A stretch of DNA of 64,000 nucleotides from Ruegeria sp. R14_0 (lineage in GTDB: Bacteria; Pseudomonadota; Alphaproteobacteria; Rhodobacterales; Rhodobacteraceae). The position numbers and the translations under genes are program-made. Under the pieces are notes generated by a model that was not told the origin of the DNA, searched no databases, and worked only from the letters and a program-made list of their open reading frames with translations. The stretch spans positions 434,001 through 498,000 of the forward strand of contig NZ_JAGHRC010000002.1 in the NCBI RefSeq assembly GCF_017743975.1, written 5' to 3'. Position 1 is the first letter of the stretch; each line of letters starts with the position of its first letter. Below are positions 34,388-42,095 of this stretch, piece after piece.

Positions 34388-35982
34388 CACACACGCTCCT
34401 CACCTTCTTCCAGCCAGCTGCGCAGAATCTCGACCGTTTCCTCCTGCTTGTCGCCAATCATCGCGCGCAGCCGATCCACCGGGTCGGCCCCTGTACCCGT
34501 CGCCAAAGCTGGCACAGTCCCGCCTGGCACCTGCCCGGGCAGAGAGGTGAATTCTCCGCTGTCTTCGGTTGCGATTTCTCCGGTCAGGATTGTGTCAGGC
34601 TCGGGGGTCGCGCCCGCCGGCAACAGGGCCGGGGCGGCGGCCGCCTGTGTCAGGATGGGGCGGACGACAAATAGGCCAAGCACCAGAGATACAAGCGCCA
34701 GAACCGCCATCTGGATCAGCGACATCACATCGAAATGTACCTTCTGCCACAGCGATGCCGTTGCCAGCGTCCCCTGAGGCGCGACAGCGGGCAGGTCCAG
34801 CGACTTCAGCGTGATCACATCCCCGCGTTCTGCATCGAACCCAACGGCCGACGCGACCAGCTCTTGCAAGGCATCCAGTTCAGCCTGAGGCATAGGGGTA
34901 AAGGTTTCCACCCCATCCGCCCCGACCGACCGGGTTCCGTTTACCAACACTGCAACGGTCAGTCGTTTGATAGCGCCGGGACCGTTATGTACCTCAAGTT
35001 CAGTTTCTGAGACTTCATAGTTGATCCGCTCACGCGTCTGCGTCGCGTTCGAATTGGACTCGTCTCCGCCTGCGCCGTCGCCGTCTGGCAGGTTCGACGC
35101 AACCGTTACGTCCCCCGACTGATTGCGAGCACTATCAGAACGCTCTTCAACGTCGGTGCTGATGGCTACGCGACTATTGGGATCAAAACGCCGTTCGCGG
35201 ATCGATTCGGTCTTTGTGACCGTATCGACGCTGACTTCGACCACGGCATTTCCTGTGCCCACACGCGCCTCGACCAGACGCAGCACCCGCTCCCGCAACT
35301 GGCGGGATTTATCGTCCGCGGTATCTGAAGCCACCGGGTTGTCCTGCGCCCCGATCACCGCGCCATTCGAGTCGATCACAGTGACATTTTCCGGCGCCAG
35401 GCCACTGACAGCCGATGAAACCAGGAACCGGATCGCCTTGGCCTGATCTGCCGTGATGTCCGCGCCGGACGCAACCAGGTAGACCGAGGCAGTCGGGGCG
35501 ACGCTGCGTTGAAATGGATTCGACGATCCGTTGGCAATATGGACTCGAGCCTGGCTGACATGAGGGCTGCCGACGATGGTTCGGGCCAGCTCGCCTTCCT
35601 TGGCGCGCCAATAGGCGGCGTCGAACATCTGCGACGTGGTGCCGAAACCGCTGAGAGAATCCAGCAGTTCATACCCTCTGTTTCCATTGGCGGGCAGGCC
35701 CTCGCTGGCAAGGGTCATACGCAGCTCATCCCGCTGCGCACCGGGAACATAGATCGAGCCCCCACGAATCTCGTACTGCACACCGCGTTGATCCAGCGAG
35801 CGGACGATGTCTCCCGCTGCGCCGCTTTCCAGTCCGGCATAAAGCAGGGTCATCGACGGCGCGGTCACCAGCCGCGACATCGCGAGTATCCCCAGGAAAA
35901 CCAGTACTCCTGCACCGGCGACGATGATTTGTTTACGCCTGTCCAAATTTGCCCAGACAGTTCCAATCTGCTGCACGCTCAC
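34387..35982 (-). CDS. fliF: Flagellar MS-ring protein FliF
   Basis: This 531-aa inner-membrane protein has a membrane segment at about 19-40 (IIVAGAGVLVFLGILAMSRL), the YscJ/FliF ring-building region (MTLLYAGLESGAAGDIVRSLDQRGVQYEI, MFDAAYWRAKEGELARTI, RVHIA), the FliF C domain, and a second membrane segment at about 445-465 before the cytoplasmic tail that binds FliG. It forms the base on which the flagellum is assembled. It is first of the minus-strand operon fliF-fliH-fliN-fliP and divergent from fliL across 113 bases. Confidence 0.95.
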   Translation of the reverse strand: MSVQQIGTVWANLDRRKQIIVAGAGVLVFLGILAMSRLVTAPSMTLLYAGLESGAAGDIVRSLDQRGVQYEIRGGSIYVPGAQRDELRMTLASEGLPANGNRGYELLDSLSGFGTTSQMFDAAYWRAKEGELARTIVGSPHVSQARVHIANGSSNPFQRSVAPTASVYLVASGADITADQAKAIRFLVSSAVSGLAPENVTVIDSNGAVIGAQDNPVASDTADDKSRQLRERVLRLVEARVGTGNAVVEVSVDTVTKTESIRERRFDPNSRVAISTDVEERSDSARNQSGDVTVASNLPDGDGAGGDESNSNATQTRERINYEVSETELEVHNGPGAIKRLTVAVLVNGTRSVGADGVETFTPMPQAELDALQELVASAVGFDAERGDVITLKSLDLPAVAPQGTLATASLWQKVHFDVMSLIQMAVLALVSLVLGLFVVRPILTQAAAAPALLPAGATPEPDTILTGEIATEDSGEFTSLPGQVPGGTVPALATGTGADPVDRLRAMIGDKQEETVEILRSWLEEGEERV

Positions 35983-36095
35983 CTCCGACTCGCCGACATT
36001 CTGCCCGGCGCATCCCTTGTTTGGACGATTGCCCTTAACAATCGGTTAGTCCCTGCCAGGTTATGACGATTGCAGATTGAAGGAATGAGGACGTC

Positions 36096-36593
36096 ATGAC
36101 CGACGCGACTGCAGAACAGGCAGAAGTCCCGGAAAAATCTGGGAAAAAGGGAATGATCATAGGGGTGATTCTGGCAATTGCCGGCGCTGCGGGCGGGTAT
36201 TTCCTGACCACGTCAGGCCTGTTGCCGTTTGGTGGGAAATCTGCAGCGACGGAGGCTGCGGACAAGGGCGCGGACACGCCCGCCAAGGCCCTCCCAAAGG
36301 TCAGCTTTGTCGATCTCGCCCCAGTAATTGTCTCTGTCGACACTGGCGATTCGCGGCATTTGAAGTTCCACGCCCAGCTTGAGGTGAACGCGCAATACCA
36401 GGCGGATGTGGAGAAAATGAAACCGCGAATCATGGACGTGTTGAACGGCTATCTGCGCGCGATCGAGGTGTCGGACCTTGAGGATTCGCTCGCACTCATG
36501 CGCATCCGCGGGCACCTGCTGCGGCGTATCGAGATCGTCGTCGGTGAGGGTCGCGTGCGCGACGTGCTCGTCATGGAATTTGTACTGAACTAG
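36096..36593 (+). CDS. fliL: Flagellar basal-body-associated protein FliL
   Basis: This 165-aa single-pass protein has a cytoplasmic tail, a membrane segment at about 23-42 (MIIGVILAIAGAAGGYFLTT) and a periplasmic FliL domain (HLKFHAQLEVNAQYQADVEKMKPRIMDVLNGYL, RIEIVVGEGRVRDVLVMEF). FliL surrounds the MotAB stator and raises torque or stability. It leads the plus-strand operon fliL-DUF6468-motE-motA. Confidence 0.93.
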   Translation: MTDATAEQAEVPEKSGKKGMIIGVILAIAGAAGGYFLTTSGLLPFGGKSAATEAADKGADTPAKALPKVSFVDLAPVIVSVDTGDSRHLKFHAQLEVNAQYQADVEKMKPRIMDVLNGYLRAIEVSDLEDSLALMRIRGHLLRRIEIVVGEGRVRDVLVMEFVLN

Positions 36594-36602
36594 GAGGCGA
36601 AA

Positions 36603-37073
36603 TTGGAGCTGATTGCGGATATTTTGCTGGTTGCCGGCGCGTTGGGTGCGGGTCTTTACTGTTTCGTTCTGTCGCGGCGGTTGAAACGCTTTACCGACCT
36701 TGAAAAAGGCGTGGGCGGCGCGGTGGCGGTCTTATCCTCCCAAGCCGAAGAGCTGAAAAAGTCGCTTGATTCAGCCCGGGACGCCTCGGACCAGTCCGGT
36801 GCGACACTGAACGCGTTGACGGAACGCGCTGAATCCGTTGCTCAGCGGCTTGAGCTAATGATGGCTTCTCTGCACGACGTCGTGCCGCAAGACGAAACGG
36901 CCGCTGAGGTTTCGAAAGAACCAGAATCGGCACCAGAGGCTGTATCAGCGCGCCCGCAGCCCAGCGCCGAACCCGAGGGCGAGGGCGAGGATGAACCTGT
37001 CGCCGAACCTTTGGCAAAGAAACCCGGTGGCCTGATGTTCCTGCGCCACAACCGCAGTGAGGCCACGGCATGA
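36603..37073 (+). CDS. DUF6468-like membrane protein of the flagellar cluster
   Basis: A TTG start at 36603 follows AGGAGGCGAAA and gives 156 aa. One membrane segment (IADILLVAGALGAGLYCFVLS, 3-23) is followed by a coiled-coil region (LEKGVGGAVAVLSSQAEELKKSLDSARDAS, RAESVAQRLELMM) and an acidic, Pro/Glu-rich tail. This matches the alphaproteobacterial flagellar family I know as DUF6468. The role is unproven; position between fliL and motE suggests a stator-associated function. It overlaps motE as ATGA. Confidence 0.82.
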   Translation: MELIADILLVAGALGAGLYCFVLSRRLKRFTDLEKGVGGAVAVLSSQAEELKKSLDSARDASDQSGATLNALTERAESVAQRLELMMASLHDVVPQDETAAEVSKEPESAPEAVSARPQPSAEPEGEGEDEPVAEPLAKKPGGLMFLRHNRSEATA

Positions 37074-37645
37074 CGCGGAAGTCTGCGGACAATCGTCCAA
37101 AAAGCGGTGTTCTTGCGGTTATCGCGATGCTGATGATCGGCTCAGCGGCGATCCGGGTCGGATTCGAGGCCGGTCCGGCCTTGGCCAAAAGCGCCGAGCC
37201 CGAGCCGGCAGAACCTGCCGGTCGCCAACCCCAGCTGCCCGGAGCACAGGAACTGCTGACAGAGTTGCTGCGCCGGGAAGACGCCCTCAAAAAACGAGAG
37301 GCGGCTGTGGTGGACAGAGAAAAGGCACTGGAGATTGCCGATCAGGCCATCGAGACGCGATTGGTTGCGCTGCAAGAGGCCGAGGAGTCTTTGCGGCAAA
37401 CCCTGGCGTTCGCGGAAAAGGCGGCTGAGACGGATCTGACACGTCTGACCGACGTGTATCAGAGCATGAAGCCAAAAGATGCCGCCGCACTTTTTGAAAC
37501 AATGGACCCCGGTTTCGCAGCTGGTTTTCTGTCCCGCATGCCGCCGGACGCCGCCGCAGGTGTCCTGGCCGGGCTAAGCCCCGAGGCAGCCTATACAATC
37601 AGTGTCATCATGGCCGGCCGAAACGCCGCAGCCCCACAGGAATGA
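37070..37645 (+). CDS. motE: MotE-family flagellar motor chaperone
   Basis: This 191-aa protein has a membrane anchor or signal segment (GVLAVIAMLMIGSAAIRVGF), a long coiled coil (about 65-125, ELLTELLRREDALKKREAAVVDREKALEIADQ) and a C-terminal MgtE-N-like helical domain (TDVYQSMKPKDAAALFETMDPGFAAGFLSRMPPDAAAGVLAGL). This is the layout of MotE, the periplasmic chaperone of the MotC stator protein in rhizobia. It precedes motA by 46 bases, fitting a role in stator assembly. Confidence 0.85.
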   Translation: MTRKSADNRPKSGVLAVIAMLMIGSAAIRVGFEAGPALAKSAEPEPAEPAGRQPQLPGAQELLTELLRREDALKKREAAVVDREKALEIADQAIETRLVALQEAEESLRQTLAFAEKAAETDLTRLTDVYQSMKPKDAAALFETMDPGFAAGFLSRMPPDAAAGVLAGLSPEAAYTISVIMAGRNAAAPQE

Positions 37646-37691
37646 TCGGCATGTTTATCACTTTCGCATCTGACATTGCAGGAGACCGCCC

Positions 37692-38561
37692 ATGATCGGA
37701 ATTATCGGAATCGTCGTCATCTTCGCCATGGTCTTCGGCGGCTACCTGGCTGCTGGTGGCAAGATGACGATCATTTTGAAATCGCTCCCGTTCGAGATGA
37801 TGATGATTGGCGGGGCCGCTGTTGGTGCGTTTCTGATCAGCAATGACATGAGCGCGGTCAAACATACACTCAAGGACATGGGCAAAGTCTTCAAAGGCCC
37901 AAAGTGGAAGCCAGAAGACTACCGCGACCTGCTTTGCCTTTTGTTTTCGCTCATTCGCATCGCCAAGGCCAATCCGGTCGAGGTGGAACAGCATATCGAA
38001 GATCCCGAAAACTCATCACTGTTCGCAGCCTACCCAAAGATCAAGGCGGATAAGGAAGCCGTTGATCTGATCTGCGACACGATGCGTTCGGCGTCGATGA
38101 ATTATGACGACCCGCATCAGGTGGAAGAGGTGCTGGAAAAGCGGATGGAGGCGAACTTCCATCACGCGATGCACTCGAGCCATGCCTTGCAAACGGTGGC
38201 AGACGGCCTGCCTGCGCTTGGGATCGTGGCCGCGGTTCTCGGCGTTATCAAGACAATGGGGTCTATTGACCAGCCACCAGAAGTTTTGGGCAAACTGATC
38301 GGCGGTGCTTTGGTCGGGACGTTCCTTGGCGTTTTCCTGGCCTACGGTCTTGTTGGTCCCTTTGCGGGCAAACTGAAAGCCGTGGTCGAAGAAGACAACC
38401 ATTTCTATCAATTGATCAAAGAGGTTCTGGTCGCAAACCTGCACAACCACAATGCAGCCATGTGTATCGAAGTTGGTCGCCAGAACACACCAACACACAA
38501 CCGGCCCGGTTTCTCCGAGCTTGAAGAAGCGCTGAAAGAACTCAAACAGGCTGCGGCATGA
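37692..38561 (+). CDS. motA: Flagellar motor stator protein MotA
   Basis: This is a 289-aa protein with four membrane segments and MotA signatures: the opening GIIGIVVIFAMVFGGYLAAGG, the cytoplasmic loop EDPENSSLFAAYPKIKADKEAVDLICDTMRS, and TVADGLPALGIVAAVLGVIKTMGSIDQPPEVLGKLIGGALVGTFLGVFLAYG, which contains the conserved prolines of the ion channel. It needs MotB, which is not in the window. A good GCAGGAGACC site precedes the ATG. It overlaps the 710-aa gene as ATGA. Confidence 0.95.
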   Translation: MIGIIGIVVIFAMVFGGYLAAGGKMTIILKSLPFEMMMIGGAAVGAFLISNDMSAVKHTLKDMGKVFKGPKWKPEDYRDLLCLLFSLIRIAKANPVEVEQHIEDPENSSLFAAYPKIKADKEAVDLICDTMRSASMNYDDPHQVEEVLEKRMEANFHHAMHSSHALQTVADGLPALGIVAAVLGVIKTMGSIDQPPEVLGKLIGGALVGTFLGVFLAYGLVGPFAGKLKAVVEEDNHFYQLIKEVLVANLHNHNAAMCIEVGRQNTPTHNRPGFSELEEALKELKQAAA

Positions 38562-40690
38562 TACGGACCATCTTCCTTGCAGGGGCGTTAAGCGCGGCGG
38601 CTTCGCTTGCGCAGGCGCGGGACGTGACCGTGCGCTCGGGTGAACATGACGGCTACACCCGTCTGGTCGCCCAGGTTCCGACCGGCACCGACTGGGTACT
38701 TTCACACAAAAAGAACGCGGCACGCCTTAGCGTTGAACTGGATGAGGTCACATTTGATACTCGATCCGTGTTCCAACGTTTGACGCAGGGTCGATTGGCG
38801 ACAATTGCACAATCGGAGCCCGGCTCTGCCCTTGAGATGCAGTTCGGGTGCGACTGCGTTGCCTCTGCCTTTTTGTACAAAGAAACAATGATCGTGGTGG
38901 ATATCGCACCGGGCACAACGCTTCCTCCGCTCAGCCCGGATATTCCGCCGCAAGTCTTGCCGAAAGCGGAGAAGGTAAAAGACCCGTTGCTGGCACAGAA
39001 CCTGAAACAGCTAGAGCTGCCGCTGCTCAATCTCAGCGCTCAACGCTATGAAAACCAACTGTCAACGCTTCTGCTGCGAGGGGCGGATCGGGAAATAGTG
39101 GATTTGCAGTTGGCACCGGTCGGACCACGACCAACTGTCGCTGCAAATGGACCATTCATCCCATCGGATTTGAATGCGAACGTAAATGTGACATCAGTGT
39201 TGGACGGTTTGAACGAGCTGTTGGGGCCCTCACTTCCGCAGCTTGAAAAGCGCCCGCCCTGCATTTCAAACGCCGATCTTGGGTTTGAGACCTGGGCCGG
39301 AACCGGCCCGTTCCCGGAACAAGTCGCGTCACTGCGCAGTTCGATGTTTCAAGAGTTTGACCACATCGACAAAAAGAAGGTTCTCAAACTGGCGCAATTA
39401 TATGCCTATTCCGGCTTTGGTGCAGAGGCGCTGCAGGCGCTGGACCTGCTGGGCAACCAAACCCCGGGTGCGGATCAGATTGCGGCCATCGCCAGGTATC
39501 TGGACGGCACGCCAGCGCCAAAGCCAAACCCGTTCGCAGACCTTCAACGCTGCGAAAGTGATGCCGCGTTATGGGCGGTCTTGACCGAAGGCAAATTGAC
39601 GGAAGAGGCCGACCTGCAAGTGATTGAGCAGTCTTTTGTGCGGCTGCCGGACCATTTGCGTCGCCATGTTGGACCGACTCTGGCAGAGATTCTGACGGAT
39701 GCGGATCATCTGGAGGGCGCGCGGCGTGTGCTGCGTTCGGTCGACCGTGTCGAAACCGACGCCAGCGCCGATACGTCCCAAGCAAAGGCCAAAGTTGCTG
39801 CCGCCGAAGGCGATGGGCCCAAGTCCGAGGCCTTTTTAAACCAGGTAATCGAGTCCTCGGGCGCCGAGCTTGAAGCACCACTGGCGCTTGCGCGTCTGGT
39901 CGACAAGCGCTGGTCGGACCGCGGATCCGTTTCCCCGCAGGAGCTTGAACTTGCAGCATCCTATATCCACGAATTTCATCGATCAGACATTGGCCCCCAG
40001 ATGCTGCAAACACAGATCGTCGCGCTTAGCCTAGGGCATGAGTTTGATCAGGCAATGGATCTATTGCAGGCGCATGACACTGGAGGATCCGAGGCACTGA
40101 ATCGTGTAACCCTTGTCCTGGCCGAGCGGGCCGACGACGCGACATTCCTGCGTCGCGCGTTAACGCTGACGCCATCGCAGAAACAGGCGCTGTCAACAGA
40201 TACCGCAGTTGCTGCGGCCGAAAGACTGGCCGCGCTGGGTTTTGCCAATGCCGCGTTGGAACTGGCCAGCCGGTCGCAGGACAGGGCGCGGCGCTTAGAC
40301 CGTGCCAGGATTCGCGCGCAGGCCGCCCTGCTTCAGGGTCGACCGCGTCAGGCAATGCTGGAACTTGCAGATGATCCCTCAGACGCGGCTCAAGTGTTGC
40401 GGGGACAGGCGCTGCAGATGACGGAAGATTATGAGGCAACAGCCAAACTTTTGCGAGAGATCGGACAGGGCGAAAAAGCCGACCGGTATGTATGGCTGGC
40501 AGATCGCCCTGAAACGGTGGACGAAGCAAGTGGGTCAAAGTTCTCGGCCATTCGCCAAACAACGCAGAACCTCTCTGCCCCGCCCGAACGAACACCCGAC
40601 AAACCCCTTGCCGATGCGCAGAGCCTGTTAGACGACAGCGCACAAACACGAGAACGCATTTTGGACTTGCTGGCGAAGGTAACCCCTTGA
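38558..40690 (+). CDS. Large secreted helical-repeat protein of the flagellar cluster, function unknown
   Basis: This 710-aa protein starts with a signal peptide (MIRTIFLAGALSAAASLAQA). Residues 22-125 form a beta-rich region with a rhythm like an AMIN domain (GYTRLVAQVPTGTDWVLSHK, ARLSVELDEVTFDT, MIVVDIAPG), including a CDC pair. From about 280 to the end it is almost all helical, with TPR-like spacing (LKLAQLYAYSGFGAEALQALDLLG; ALGFANAALELASRSQDRARRLDRARIRAQAALLQGRPRQAMLELADD). It is coupled to motA by a 4-bp overlap. A periplasmic role with the stator, comparable to rhizobial MotC, is inference. No terminator was found after it. Confidence 0.8.
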   Translation: MIRTIFLAGALSAAASLAQARDVTVRSGEHDGYTRLVAQVPTGTDWVLSHKKNAARLSVELDEVTFDTRSVFQRLTQGRLATIAQSEPGSALEMQFGCDCVASAFLYKETMIVVDIAPGTTLPPLSPDIPPQVLPKAEKVKDPLLAQNLKQLELPLLNLSAQRYENQLSTLLLRGADREIVDLQLAPVGPRPTVAANGPFIPSDLNANVNVTSVLDGLNELLGPSLPQLEKRPPCISNADLGFETWAGTGPFPEQVASLRSSMFQEFDHIDKKKVLKLAQLYAYSGFGAEALQALDLLGNQTPGADQIAAIARYLDGTPAPKPNPFADLQRCESDAALWAVLTEGKLTEEADLQVIEQSFVRLPDHLRRHVGPTLAEILTDADHLEGARRVLRSVDRVETDASADTSQAKAKVAAAEGDGPKSEAFLNQVIESSGAELEAPLALARLVDKRWSDRGSVSPQELELAASYIHEFHRSDIGPQMLQTQIVALSLGHEFDQAMDLLQAHDTGGSEALNRVTLVLAERADDATFLRRALTLTPSQKQALSTDTAVAAAERLAALGFANAALELASRSQDRARRLDRARIRAQAALLQGRPRQAMLELADDPSDAAQVLRGQALQMTEDYEATAKLLREIGQGEKADRYVWLADRPETVDEASGSKFSAIRQTTQNLSAPPERTPDKPLADAQSLLDDSAQTRERILDLLAKVTP

Positions 40691-40751
40691 CAGGCGCGCT
40701 AAACCGGCGGCCAGTGTGCAGTCGCCGCACCAGTCCTGACTGACTTTACCT

Positions 40752-42095
40752 TTACGGATCGAACACCAAAGGCAACAAGTCAGAAATCTTGGAGCCGGGT
40801 TTGGTCCAACCCAGAATGGCATCCCGGATCGCATCCGCACGGTCCGGTCCGACAACAGGCGCAGAAAAGTCCGTGTACTTTGCGACCACATCCTCTTTGC
40901 TGAACGGGCCTTCCGGCCCTCCGCGCGCGTGAATATCGCCAGATGTCAAGCTGCGCCCATCAGTCGTTTCCAATGTGACATCGGCCCATCGCCCTTTGGG
41001 AAAACGGGTACTATGACGCGCATCCTCGCGGACGTGTATGCGCGGCAGCATAGCCGCCACAGACGGATCAGACAGGCCGGTGCCCGAGATATGCTCAACC
41101 CCGATCCGGCCATAGATCGCCTGAACTGCCACCGCAAAGGGCAGCGAATACTGTGCCTGAGATGTCGTCTCAGGCATCCCACCGTAAAGACAGGCAGCTT
41201 CGTGAAAGCTGTTGATGTGTAGGGATCGGATCTGATCATGAGTCAGGTCATGCTCGATCATCACCGCACGCACACCGTCGATTGCCGCATGCGCCCAACG
41301 GCATATGGGGTAAGGTTTCACATATTGATGCTCGACCTGCCAGAATTGGCCAAGATCGGCCCAGAACGCGGCGACATCATCAGCTTCGATGGTGATTGCT
41401 GGTGCTCCGGTGAACCCACGCTCGGCCAAAATCGCCGAGGAGATACCGACCATAGCGCCCCAGCCTGATCCGTCATGCAACATGGTCGGGTTCGCGATTT
41501 CGCGCATCATCTGGCTGCGCGGGCCATGATATTCGGCGATCCCCAGTGCCTGTCGAAACTGCCCCGCCGAATGACCACGCAAACGCGCGGCCATGGCGAC
41601 TACGCCTAGCGCATTCCACGCGCCGGACGTGTGATAGTCACTGACCGATGCGTGCAGCGACATGCCCGCCCGCCCCGCGACCTCGTAACCGGTGATCACG
41701 GCCGCCAGTGCGTCGGGGCCAGATACATCCGGGCAATGCGCACCCAACGCGATGAGCGCTGGCAGCACAACAACGCCGATATGACCCTTAGTTGGGTTGT
41801 AACCGTCATGCCCATCCAGATTGTCGGTTTGGGTCGCGGCCGCAAAGGCAGCCCCTGCCATACTGACAGGTCGACCGTCAAACATCATCGGAACGCTATA
41901 GCCCGCGTCAGAACTGGCATAAAGCAAGGCCGCCGTACCGCGAGCAATCACGCCAGCTTCCATCGGACCGGAGGCGATGAGGATGCCCATTGTGTCCAGC
42001 ATCATCAGGGCTGCAGCTTCTTTTGCGCTATCTGGCATCATGTCCGCCGGACAGTTCAGTGCGAACTCTGCGACGCGTTCGAAAGTTCCGCTCAT
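40752..42095 (-). CDS. MmgE/PrpD-family protein
   Basis: This 447-aa protein has MmgE/PrpD landmarks: MLDTMGILIASGPMEAG, the region NLDGHDGYNPTKGHIGVVVLPALIALG, HTSGAWNALGVVAMAARLRG and QYVKPYPICRWAHAAIDGV. Named members are 2-methylcitrate dehydratase and cis-aconitate decarboxylase; many others, including those near dehydrogenases like this one, have unknown substrates. It is coupled by ATGA to the GcvT-domain dehydrogenase upstream, which suggests a catabolic role connected to that enzyme or shared regulation only. Confidence 0.88.
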   Translation of the reverse strand: MSGTFERVAEFALNCPADMMPDSAKEAAALMMLDTMGILIASGPMEAGVIARGTAALLYASSDAGYSVPMMFDGRPVSMAGAAFAAATQTDNLDGHDGYNPTKGHIGVVVLPALIALGAHCPDVSGPDALAAVITGYEVAGRAGMSLHASVSDYHTSGAWNALGVVAMAARLRGHSAGQFRQALGIAEYHGPRSQMMREIANPTMLHDGSGWGAMVGISSAILAERGFTGAPAITIEADDVAAFWADLGQFWQVEHQYVKPYPICRWAHAAIDGVRAVMIEHDLTHDQIRSLHINSFHEAACLYGGMPETTSQAQYSLPFAVAVQAIYGRIGVEHISGTGLSDPSVAAMLPRIHVREDARHSTRFPKGRWADVTLETTDGRSLTSGDIHARGGPEGPFSKEDVVAKYTDFSAPVVGPDRADAIRDAILGWTKPGSKISDLLPLVFDP

